Source: Actinomycetota bacterium
Lineage (GTDB): Bacteria; Actinomycetota; Actinomycetes; S36-B12; UBA10799
Length of the DNA stretch: 11,154 nucleotides
Direction: 5' to 3'
Assembly: GCA_030837445.1 (NCBI GenBank)
Contig: JAUPKM010000301.1
Location: 1-11,154, forward strand
Of the stretch, positions 1 through 6,608 are shown one piece after another. The position numbers and the translations under genes were made by a program. The notes under the pieces are model-generated. The model had not been told where the DNA came from, searched no databases, and saw nothing but the letters and a program-made list of their open reading frames with translations. How positions within the stretch are numbered: position 1 is the first letter of the stretch; every line of letters begins with the position of its first letter.

Positions 1-2
1 AA

Positions 3-932
3 GATGGCGCCTCGCAGTTGATGCTGTCTGTCGGCGGCAGCTACCCCGAAAAGGGTTTGAGCCAAGGGGCGAACGTGCCAGCCTGGACCGCGCCCGGTGG
101 CGGCACCCTCACCAAACCACCGAATCCGCCTGCCATTCTCAATGGCGGCAGCCTCACGATGGGAACCAACGGGGTCGCCACCGTGAGCGACTCCACCGGC
201 AATCCGGTGTGGAACTCACCGCAGCCGGCCAGCGCCCTGCTGGGCAAGCCGTATCTGGAAATCGGCGATGGCGGCATGTGGGTGCAGGATGCCGGCAACC
301 CAGGCTTCCCGGTCTGGGGTACGACGCCCCCGCAAGGCACTTTCGAACTCCACCAAACCCAGAACCTCGGTGAGGTCCAGATCCCCACCGGCCCAGGGGG
401 GAACCCGCAGAACGGTGGGGTCGGGATCAACGACAGCGGTTGCATGATCGAGAGCGGAAACCAGGTCCAGGTGGGACAACCGCAACCCGGCGGGTGCGCA
501 CAACTCAGCTACGTCACCAGCATGAACGGGCTGCCATCGGCGCAGGGCACCGGTTGGCTGCAACTAGCCGACGGACAATGCGTCATTCCACCCACCCAGA
601 GCCAGTGGGCCTCCGCGTACACCCTCGTGAGCGTCGGGCCCTGTGCCGGTTACAACAGCTACTACTGGTCCTTCCCCGGAGACGGAACCATCCGAGCCTT
701 CCAGGTGTGGCCGGTGGGCGGAAACGGGGGAGATACCTGGCAGTGCCTGAGTATCGGTGGGCAGATGCAGCAATGTCCGACCGCGCCCAGCACGGCCCAA
801 GGAACGCCCGCCTTCTTCACCATGATGACGCCGGGTGCCCCGCCACCGCCGCCCCCGCCACCGCCGCCCCCGCCGCCAGCGCCGGAACCGTCGGACCCCG
901 ACGATTGTATGTACTTCGACACCTGCTTCTAG
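3..932 (+). CDS. Lectin-like secreted protein, 5'-truncated by the window edge
   Basis: The frame is open to the left edge (codons from base 3), and the first internal ATG (18) is followed by no signal peptide, so the true start is probably outside the window. The first ~100 visible residues hold two motifs of the bulb-type mannose-binding lectin fold: GGSLTMGTNGVATVSDSTG then PVWNS, and YLEIGDGGMWVQD then PVWGT. The second half (about residues 180-260 from the ATG) looks ricin-B-like: GQCV, then GPCAGYNSYYWSFPGDGTIR, then WQCLSIGGQMQQC. Six cysteines in this half suggest disulfides and export. It ends in about 13 prolines and an acidic, Cys-containing tail (PSDPDDCMYFDTCF). Likely role, by inference, is extracellular carbohydrate binding. 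No catalytic domain is visible, but one could lie upstream. It converges on the serine hydrolase gene 60 nt away. Confidence 0.7.
   Translation, partial: DGASQLMLSVGGSYPEKGLSQGANVPAWTAPGGGTLTKPPNPPAILNGGSLTMGTNGVATVSDSTGNPVWNSPQPASALLGKPYLEIGDGGMWVQDAGNPGFPVWGTTPPQGTFELHQTQNLGEVQIPTGPGGNPQNGGVGINDSGCMIESGNQVQVGQPQPGGCAQLSYVTSMNGLPSAQGTGWLQLADGQCVIPPTQSQWASAYTLVSVGPCAGYNSYYWSFPGDGTIRAFQVWPVGGNGGDTWQCLSIGGQMQQCPTAPSTAQGTPAFFTMMTPGAPPPPPPPPPPPPPAPEPSDPDDCMYFDTCF
841..870 (+). repeat. 15-bp tandem repeat (two perfect copies) in the polyproline coding tract
   Basis: The 15-nt unit CGCCACCGCCGCCCC occurs twice head to tail (841-855, 856-870) and a third copy begins at 871. It is in frame, each unit adding five prolines, so the proline run could vary in length by slippage. 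Confidence 0.85.
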
Positions 933-976
933 CCGACCTTGTCGACGATCAGCAGCGGGCAGCGGCCCGGTCGGCT
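931..976. terminator. Possible hairpin terminator between convergent genes
   Basis: AGCCGACC (931-938) pairs perfectly with GGTCGGCT (969-976). A second small stem, GGGC/GCCC (957-960 with 965-968), is nested inside it. The hairpin starts at the stop codon of the lectin-like gene and lies just beyond the stop of the opposing serine hydrolase gene. No U-tract follows, so termination is inferred from position and pairing only. Confidence 0.35.
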
Positions 977-992
977 TGCCACGGGTCAACCC

Positions 993-2939
993 CTAGTCGA
1001 ACACGTTGGCGAACTGCTCCCAGGCCTGTGGCGAAGTGGCCGGAGTGCTCCGGCTGGCAGTAGTCGTGATTGGCACCAAGGTGACGCCGCGGACTTTCAG
1101 GTTGGTCCCTGCGGCCTCGACCGAGTAGCCGGCATCTCGCATCACCTGCATCGGCGTGGGCCCGAAGGTGAACGCCTGCTGTCCGCTACTCGGCAGTAGC
1201 ACCTGGGAATCAAGGAGCAGTAGGCCGTCATGCAGATAGAGCTCGGACTCGGTCGGGTCGCCACCGGGCGTCACCGGGTAGTTGGTTGGCGCGGCGCCCG
1301 TCACCCGGTAGGTGCCCACACGTGCCGCCCACTCCGGCGGCACGGTGTAGCCCGCAGGGATCCGCACGGCAGCGAGCCCGCTGTACCCGAGGACCGCCCG
1401 GCCGATCAGCACCTGCTGCCCCTTGATGACGGCCGCGCGGTAGGAAACGCCCGTGTCAGCGCAGGTGTACCAACCGTCGGAGCGCCGCGTGTAGAGGCGG
1501 GTCACCGCCGTGGGCCACTGGGCCGATCCGGTGATCGCCAACTTATTGCCCTGCACGGCAACCTTGACGATCCCAGCCGAGTTCGCGTAGCTGCCCGCCA
1601 TCGCGGCCAGCTGTGCCCGGTTGGGGGCGACGACCCGCCCCGGTGCCGGTGCTGGACCTGGCAGGTGGCCGGTCTTGGCCTGGGTCATCAGACTCATCGC
1701 CCGCTGCCACACCGGGCTGGTCACCGACGTACTCGTGCTGGTGTTCACCGAGACGAACACCCCGAGCCTATTCGAGGGATTCCATGCCGTCATCGAGTGG
1801 TGCATTAAGGTGTCCCCGCCGTGGTTGACCACGGTCCCCAGCGACAATTGGGTATAGCCGCGCCACCACACCAGCGCCTGCTTGAAGAAGCTGACGTCCC
1901 AGGGGGATGCCTTCTGATCCGTGATCATCTGGCTCATAGTTTGTGACGGCAGAATACGAGCCCCGGTAGGGGCCTTGCCCATCGCGATCACGGTCTTGAG
2001 GTAGTTCGCCATATCCGAAGCGTTGGACACCACCGACCCGGCCGGCCAAATATTGACGTACTCCCGTTGGCGTCGCACCACCGAGATCGACCCTCCCGCG
2101 CCGGGCAGCACCTGATAGTTGGTGGCCAACTGCGAACTGGCCGGGCGGGCGTCGTTGAAGGTGGACGCACTCATCCCCATCGGGGCGAACAGATATCGCT
2201 GGGTGTACTGCTGGAAGCTCAAACCGCTGACATTCTCGATGACTCCCTGCAGCAGGGTGATCGCCAGATTGCTGTAGGCCCAGGCCTCACCCACCGGCCG
2301 GGTCGGCAACTGGGAACGCAACGCTGCCAGCGTCTGGGCGTACAGGTGCGTGTCCGGCTTCGTGGCGATCTCGGCCAGGGACGTCAAGTCACCCGGGATG
2401 CCCGAGTGGTGGGTCATGATGCTGCGCACCGTGACGATGTTGTTCGGATAGCGGCTACGCATGCGGAACCCAGGGATGTAACGGGTCAGCGGGGCATCGA
2501 GGTTGACGCGGCCCTGTGCGACGAGCTGCATGATGGCGGCCGCCGTGATGGGCTTGGAGGCCGAACCGATATGGAAGAGCGTGGACGTGGTTACGGGACG
2601 TTTCGCTTCCCGGTCCGCGTAACCGAACCCGCGGGTCCAGACCGTGCGATTGCCGTCGACGAGGGTGATCGTCAGGCCCACTGCGTGCCCCTCACGCATC
2701 AGCTGCGGGATCTCCCGGTTCAACGTGGCGATGACGCCTGCGTAATTGACCGGCAGGTCGCCGCGTGGTTGGGTCGCCGCGGGATAGGTGCCCGCGGGAT
2801 ACCCGAGCTCGGTCGCCACCGAAGTCGGGAACGCTGCGACTGGTGAGGCTGCCGCCGTGGCGAACCCAGGACTCAACAACGCGGCGGCAAGAACAACGGG
2901 AAGCGAGAGGCTGACTCCACAACGCTTTCGGGCGCTCAT
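993..2939 (-). CDS. Secreted beta-lactamase-family serine hydrolase (class C / D-alanyl-D-alanine carboxypeptidase type)
   Basis: Encodes 648 aa from ATG 2939. A GTG 33 nt upstream (2972) is in frame, but 2939 gives a clean signal peptide (MSARKR, hydrophobic core, Ala-rich cleavage region near residues 28-36). Neither start has a good Shine-Dalgarno. The beta-lactamase domain (about residues 75-425) carries SxxK as SASK (S126, K129), YxN as YSN (Y222, N224) and an HGG triad (H373) in place of KTG, which is the class C/esterase-like pattern. An Ala/Pro linker follows. The last ~200 residues are beta-rich, like the C-terminal barrel of D-aminopeptidase and Pab87-type hydrolases. Catalysis by acyl-serine on a peptide, ester or beta-lactam outside the membrane is expected; the substrate is not predictable. 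It follows the PASTA gene on the same strand, with an 85-nt gap. Confidence 0.9.
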   Translation of the reverse strand: MSARKRCGVSLSLPVVLAAALLSPGFATAAASPVAAFPTSVATELGYPAGTYPAATQPRGDLPVNYAGVIATLNREIPQLMREGHAVGLTITLVDGNRTVWTRGFGYADREAKRPVTTSTLFHIGSASKPITAAAIMQLVAQGRVNLDAPLTRYIPGFRMRSRYPNNIVTVRSIMTHHSGIPGDLTSLAEIATKPDTHLYAQTLAALRSQLPTRPVGEAWAYSNLAITLLQGVIENVSGLSFQQYTQRYLFAPMGMSASTFNDARPASSQLATNYQVLPGAGGSISVVRRQREYVNIWPAGSVVSNASDMANYLKTVIAMGKAPTGARILPSQTMSQMITDQKASPWDVSFFKQALVWWRGYTQLSLGTVVNHGGDTLMHHSMTAWNPSNRLGVFVSVNTSTSTSVTSPVWQRAMSLMTQAKTGHLPGPAPAPGRVVAPNRAQLAAMAGSYANSAGIVKVAVQGNKLAITGSAQWPTAVTRLYTRRSDGWYTCADTGVSYRAAVIKGQQVLIGRAVLGYSGLAAVRIPAGYTVPPEWAARVGTYRVTGAAPTNYPVTPGGDPTESELYLHDGLLLLDSQVLLPSSGQQAFTFGPTPMQVMRDAGYSVEAAGTNLKVRGVTLVPITTTASRSTPATSPQAWEQFANVFD

Positions 2940-3024
2940 GGATTCAACGTACTCGGGCACTCGGTTGATCACCGACGGCGTTCAGCCGATTGCCGATAAC
3001 TCCGGAGCCACGATTCGGCCAGGC

Positions 3025-3366
3025 TTAGGGCTCGGCGGCGGGCGCCGTACCCGCTGAGACAACCAAGTCCACCGCGCTTCCGGGGGGAACCCGCTCCGCA
3101 CTGGTCGGGGTTTGGCCCAGAACAAGATTCGGGGGACCAGGCGCGGTTCGCTCGGTCACCGAACCCAGCCTAAGACCGGCGGCCTCCAGTTGCGTCTTCG
3201 CCGACGTCAACGGCAGCCCGGTCACGGACGGCACACCGACCGGTTGGTCTCCAGTCAATGCAACGAAAGCGAAGATGCCACCAACCAGCAGGAGAATTGG
3301 CGCGACACCCAAGATCGCAATGGCAAGATACGGATGCGAACGGTCCCGTCGGCCTGGGTTATTCAC
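3025..3366 (-). CDS. Small membrane-anchored single-PASTA-domain protein
   Basis: Encodes 113 aa from GTG 3366. The frame stays open upstream to 3951, but that extension lies antisense to the App1 gene, contains no recognisable domain and would bury the membrane segment. The short N-terminus (MNNPGRRDRSHPY) is basic, so cytoplasmic. Residues ~13-37 form one transmembrane helix, and residues ~43-106 one PASTA repeat (VPSVTGLPLTSAKTQLEAAG, then VLGQTPTSAERVPPGSAVD, then LVVSAG). PASTA domains are known from Ser/Thr kinases such as PknB and from penicillin-binding proteins, where they bind peptidoglycan fragments or position the protein at division sites. This protein has no kinase or transpeptidase part. 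The downstream same-strand serine hydrolase suggests a joint role in the cell wall, by inference. No clear Shine-Dalgarno precedes the GTG, so the start is provisional. Confidence 0.75.
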   Translation of the reverse strand: MNNPGRRDRSHPYLAIAILGVAPILLLVGGIFAFVALTGDQPVGVPSVTGLPLTSAKTQLEAAGLRLGSVTERTAPGPPNLVLGQTPTSAERVPPGSAVDLVVSAGTAPAAEP

Positions 3367-3395
3367 AATTGACCGCCATGGCAGGACGATAGCGG

Positions 3396-3412
3396 CCCGC
3401 GAGTCTCGCGGG
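3396..3412. promoter_or_regulatory. 17-bp palindrome between divergent genes, possible operator
   Basis: CCCGCGAG (3396-3403), one central T, then CTCGCGGG (3405-3412) form perfect 8-bp arms. The site is 30 nt upstream of the PASTA gene start and about 95 nt upstream of the App1 start, in their shared 141-nt spacer. An operator or an RNA hairpin are both possible. No convincing -35/-10 pair was found beside it. Confidence 0.35.
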
Positions 3413-3507
3413 GTAGGAGTCGAGTCCTGGGCGGATCTGCAGCACGACTGAAGACGCCGAGGTTTCGGGCCACCGCCTCGCAGCCGGCCAGCCCCCGCGA
3501 GCCCACC

Positions 3508-4656
3508 ATGGGAGTTGGCGGAACCTCGCAGAACCGGTGGTCGAGATGGCACGATCAGCAGATGGTCGATTGGTTGCGCCTCGGTGCGGATATGGAAGAT
3601 CTGGCAACGCAAGCACTTCGCACAGGTAAGCAGGTGACAGGTCTTCTCAGGCCGACGGTGATTCAGCCGTACCGAGGATTCGTCGCCGACGGAGTTGCGA
3701 ATACCCGCGCCCGGGTGATGGAGCAACCAATATTTGACGTCGTGCCGGGAGGTCTGCGGATCGACGCGACCCTGGCCGCAAACCTCCTGCGTTGGGTTGT
3801 CCTGGACATCGCCGGACTTGAGGTAACCGTCACCATTGGGGGCCAGTCGGTCACCGTCAACAGTGACCAGAACGGCTTTGTGTTCGCCAAGATCCCGGTG
3901 GGTGACATCGAACCTGGATGGCACGAGGTGCACTACTCCGCACACAGCCAAGGCCGCGAGGTGACGGCTCGAGGCCGCGTTGTGCTCCCGGACCCTGCCT
4001 CACAGCTTGGGTTCATCACCGACATCGACGACACCATCCTGGCCACTGGTATGACCGAGGGCCTCAAGGCGGTGCAGCGCACTCTGCTGCGCGATGCGTA
4101 CGGTCGCAAGCCGGTTCCTGGAACGCCCAGTCTCTACCGTGGCCTGGCCCGTGGCACGGACAGCCCCCGCCCCGAGTCCACCTTCTTCTACGTGTCCGCA
4201 GGCCCCTGGAACCTCTACGACATGCATGCTCAATTCTTGGGGGTTCGGGGCTTCCCTCGAGGGCCGATCTTCCTTCGAGACTGGCGCCCGGGTGCTCCGC
4301 GTCTAGATGAGGCGGGCAGGTTGGAAGCCAGTCACAAGCATGCCCGAATCCGTCGGATCCTAGATGCGTACCCGGACCTGACATTCGTTCTGCTGGGCGA
4401 CAGTGGTGAGCATGATGCGCAGGTGTACCAGGACTTCCTGGATTCCGACCCTGAACGCATCCGGGTCGCATTCATTCGAGACGTGACTGCCAAGCAGCCT
4501 GACCTGGACTCCGATGACCCTGAGGTGCTTCCTGATACCTCCGCCCTGGTGGTCGTGAGGGACTCGATCCAGATGGCAAGGATCGCCCAGCGGCTCGGTC
4601 TGATCGACTCGTTGACTGTTGACGAAGTGATCACGGAGATCGACGCTCGGGTCTAG
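3508..4656 (+). CDS. App1-family phosphatidate phosphatase (DUF2183)
   Basis: Encodes 382 aa from ATG 3508. In-frame ATGs at 3562 and 3592 are alternatives, and none has a clear Shine-Dalgarno. The N-terminal ~160 residues contain a beta-rich region of the kind found before the catalytic domain in bacterial App1 proteins. The catalytic domain begins with FITDIDDTILATG, where DIDDT (172-176) is the DxDxT nucleophile motif of HAD-type Mg-dependent phosphatases. FFYVSAGPWNLYD (226-238), SHKHARI (275-281, the conserved Lys) and LLGDSGEHD (295-303) follow, all App1 hallmarks. Yeast App1 dephosphorylates phosphatidic acid to diacylglycerol; the bacterial substrate is assumed to be phosphatidate or a related lipid phosphate. 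No signal peptide or membrane helix is visible. It stands alone on its strand, and a strong hairpin follows 87 nt after its stop. Confidence 0.88.
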   Translation: MGVGGTSQNRWSRWHDQQMVDWLRLGADMEDLATQALRTGKQVTGLLRPTVIQPYRGFVADGVANTRARVMEQPIFDVVPGGLRIDATLAANLLRWVVLDIAGLEVTVTIGGQSVTVNSDQNGFVFAKIPVGDIEPGWHEVHYSAHSQGREVTARGRVVLPDPASQLGFITDIDDTILATGMTEGLKAVQRTLLRDAYGRKPVPGTPSLYRGLARGTDSPRPESTFFYVSAGPWNLYDMHAQFLGVRGFPRGPIFLRDWRPGAPRLDEAGRLEASHKHARIRRILDAYPDLTFVLLGDSGEHDAQVYQDFLDSDPERIRVAFIRDVTAKQPDLDSDDPEVLPDTSALVVVRDSIQMARIAQRLGLIDSLTVDEVITEIDARV

Positions 4657-4693
4657 GTCCGTGCGAAGTCGATAGACCGTGATCACGCGGCCC

Positions 4694-4734
4694 CTCTTCA
4701 AGAGATCGTGCCCTGGTCGATCCACCGTGGATCG
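4694..4734. repeat. Two small inverted repeats after the App1 gene
   Basis: CTCTT-C-AAGAG lies at 4694-4704. CGATCCAC-C-GTGGATCG lies at 4718-4734, with 8-bp arms around a single base. They precede the larger hairpin at 4743-4796 in the same 152-nt convergent spacer. They may be part of a compound terminator or be protein-binding sites; the sequence does not decide. Confidence 0.45.
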
Positions 4735-4742
4735 GTAGACAG

Positions 4743-4796
4743 CACTCACCGCGGTGGGGCTGGCCCAGGTTGGGGTAGCCCTCACCGCGGTGAGTG
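4743..4796. terminator. Strong hairpin, likely bidirectional terminator
   Basis: CACTCACCGCGGTGGGGCT (4743-4761) pairs with AGCCCTCACCGCGGTGAGTG (4777-4796): 14 bp, a one-base bulge, then 5 bp, with a 15-nt loop. It lies between the convergent App1 (stop 4656) and secreted-protein (stop 4809) genes and could serve both. Actinobacterial terminators often lack a U-tract, as here. Each arm contains the self-complementary core CACCGCGGTG, so each could also be a dyad binding site. Confidence 0.6.
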
Positions 4797-4808
4797 GTGG
4801 GGTGGGAA

Positions 4809-6368
4809 CTATTCGGCCATGTAGGCGACCGCGTTCTTCTGGGTCAACACGATTCCGGCCTGGTTGATCGGTTGCCCCATCAGTTGGTAGCTCACGTACG
4901 CATCACAGGTGGAGGGGTCAGCTGAATCGGTGTCATAGGGCCCGTTCAAGTCCGGTGACAGCCCGCCGGGGTGTGCCTCGAACGAGACTGTCGGACCACC
5001 GAGCAGCGCAGCGTTGTGCATGTAGTAGTACCGCTCGACCCTTGAGTTGCCACCCTCGATGTAGCCCGTCCAGCACTCCGTCGGATTTGAAGGGGAGGTG
5101 TCGGTGGTCCACACGACTGGGCGCTCGAGTGCGGCGGTCCAGTGCCAGCCGTCGATTCCGGTGTCGGGGGCGACCTTTCGCAGCCGGTCGGCCACCGTGG
5201 TGGCGTCGGGGACCCTGCTCAACGCGGCGTTGAGTTTGGCCATTTCGGCGTTGGCGGGCAGGTGCCAGCCTCGGTGGTCGGCAACGATCGCGGTGATCTT
5301 GCTGGTTCCCAGTTGCACGCCTTCCGCGTTGATGGGAAGCCAGTTGGTGTTCCCGAGGATCGGGCTGCCGTCGGGGTCGCTCGCGATCGGGTTGAAGGCG
5401 GTCGAGCCCAGGGTGGAACCGCTGGTCGTGTCGATGATGACGCTGCTCGGGATCAGGGCGGGGAGGTTCTTCTCCTCGTCAGCGCGGTTCTTGGTGTAGG
5501 CGGCTACGTCGGCCGCGTACAGCTGGTCATTCCCGTTCATCTTGTCGTACTCCAGGATCAGCCTGGTCGCGGCCGCTTCTTGATCTGCCAGTCCCAGGTA
5601 CAGCTTCCTCAGAAGCATCGAGTCGCGTTCGGTGACGTAGCCCTTGTCCATCATCACTTTGCCGGCCACCTTCAGCGCCGATTGGAACCCGCTGTTGGGC
5701 ATCAACAGTTTGTGCTGGTTGGTGGGGATCTCCGCGATGCGCGCGGCGACGAAGTTCCGCCGGAATTCCTTCTTCGCCTGATCGAGCTTGGATTGCGCTG
5801 CGGCAGTATCTGCTCCCTTGGCCTTGGCTTCCTGCAGCGCTATCGCCGCATCCACGATCGGCAGGAAGTTCCTGGCGTACACAGCGCTGACTGCCGTGTT
5901 CATCTGGGACAGGTCCGTCATCACGGTGTCCGATTCGGCGAGATGGATCTCGCTTTGGACAGCGCTGATACTCGACTCGACCGCGGCCAGTTGTCCCTGG
6001 ATCTCGGTGAGTTGGCACTTCATTTCCTTGAGTGCCTCAGCAGTGGCTGCGGTGGCCGGGTCCGGGCCAGCGAGCAGATCGAACAACAGGCCGAAGGCTT
6101 CCGAGCCCCCTTCGAAGACAATGCCTTCGGCGAAGTTCTTGGCCAACTGTCCGACCCCCCATTCGGCTGCGTTCTCGGGGCCGGCGGCCTGGGCAGGCGA
6201 GCCCGTCGACACCGTCGCGCCCGCCGCCACAACAAGCGCCACGACGCCCAAGGCTGCTGAGCGCCCACACCTGCGGGTTCTGGCGCCCCACGACGGCAAA
6301 GCTGCCTGGCCTTGGGAACTGCTAGCTGCGGTTTCCTTCGACTGATGAAGGTGGGGATGCATTTTCAT
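4809..6368 (-). CDS. Secreted protein of unknown function with helical N-terminal half
   Basis: Encodes 519 aa from ATG 6368, chosen because AGGAGG lies 4 nt before it; an upstream in-frame start at 6410 has no such site. A long export signal runs through residues ~1-62: a 35-residue polar/basic leader with RR at 32-33, a hydrophobic core at 38-50 and a SPAQAA cleavage site. Residues ~64-300 look mostly helical. There is a hydrophobic stretch at 82-101 (GIVFEGGSEAFGLLFDLLAG without charges apart from Glu and Asp), then heptad-like coiled coil at ~105-150 and ~175-205. The C-terminal part (~305-519) is Trp/Gly/Asp-rich, with HRGWHLPANAEM (365-376) faintly like DUF1566/FGE-type folds, and Cys432 and Cys488. 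The helical bundle with a hydrophobic hairpin resembles the layout of alpha-helical pore-forming toxins, but no family was recognised. Function is unknown. It appears monocistronic. Confidence 0.85.
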   Translation of the reverse strand: MKMHPHLHQSKETAASSSQGQAALPSWGARTRRCGRSAALGVVALVVAAGATVSTGSPAQAAGPENAAEWGVGQLAKNFAEGIVFEGGSEAFGLLFDLLAGPDPATAATAEALKEMKCQLTEIQGQLAAVESSISAVQSEIHLAESDTVMTDLSQMNTAVSAVYARNFLPIVDAAIALQEAKAKGADTAAAQSKLDQAKKEFRRNFVAARIAEIPTNQHKLLMPNSGFQSALKVAGKVMMDKGYVTERDSMLLRKLYLGLADQEAAATRLILEYDKMNGNDQLYAADVAAYTKNRADEEKNLPALIPSSVIIDTTSGSTLGSTAFNPIASDPDGSPILGNTNWLPINAEGVQLGTSKITAIVADHRGWHLPANAEMAKLNAALSRVPDATTVADRLRKVAPDTGIDGWHWTAALERPVVWTTDTSPSNPTECWTGYIEGGNSRVERYYYMHNAALLGGPTVSFEAHPGGLSPDLNGPYDTDSADPSTCDAYVSYQLMGQPINQAGIVLTQKNAVAYMAE

Positions 6369-6372
6369 GTTT

Positions 6373-6378
6373 CCTCCT
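6373..6378 (-). promoter_or_regulatory. Shine-Dalgarno AGGAGG deciding the start of the secreted protein
   Basis: On the minus strand the sequence reads AGGAGG-AAAC-ATG-AAA-ATG, placing the start at 6368 rather than at the upstream in-frame start at 6410. A TATAAC hexamer (6426-6421) sits about 53 nt before this ATG and could be a -10 element, but no matching -35 was found. Confidence 0.75.
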
Positions 6379-6568
6379 GTAGTTGTTGTCACAATTGATA
6401 GTGTTCCCATTCAAGCGAGCGTTATACCTTTCGGCAGTAATGTGATCGCGGTGATTCCCAGGTCAGAAGGAATGTGAGAATCCGGCTTCGTATGTCCGGC
6501 CACCAACGTGACGTCGTCAACTGCTTGGTTTGCACCCAGAGCCCGCCTCAGCCATAGCTGGCCGCGAC

Positions 6569-6596
6569 GAGGCGGCACCGCCTACCTACCTACCTA
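6569..6596. repeat. Short hairpin and (CCTA)4 tandem repeat in the intergenic spacer
   Basis: AGGCG-GCAC-CGCCT (6570-6583) is a 5-bp hairpin, overlapped by four perfect CCTA units (6581-6596). It lies just past the stop of the nucleoside phosphorylase-like gene (6609), so it may act as a weak terminator for the leftward sulfur operon. The rest of the 240-nt spacer (6369-6608) shows nothing else convincing. Confidence 0.4.
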
Positions 6597-6608
6597 CCCG
6601 GCGAAGGT

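Noticed and set aside
662..922. Minus-strand frame with a poly-glycine run
   Set aside because: It is the complement of the CCN proline codons of the lectin-like gene; the glycine run has no independent support.
2067..2846. Plus-strand 259-codon frame opposite the serine hydrolase
   Set aside because: Antisense shadow of a gene with intact SxxK, YxN and HGG motifs. The translation is Arg/Gly/His-rich with no fold.
3367..3951. N-terminal extension of the PASTA protein to a 308-residue product
   Set aside because: The extra ~195 residues are antisense to the App1 gene and carry no recognisable motif. GTG 3366 places a normal short cytoplasmic tail before the membrane helix.
5142..6260. Long plus-strand open frame (372 codons) across the secreted-protein gene
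   Set aside because: It is antisense to a gene with a strong Shine-Dalgarno, signal peptide and sensible composition. Its translation is Gly/Arg/His/Val-rich with no domain, typical of a G+C-rich shadow frame.
6581..6596. (CCTA)4 as a CRISPR-like or telomere-like array
   Set aside because: Only four 4-nt units without spacers. It is a simple microsatellite in an intergenic spacer.
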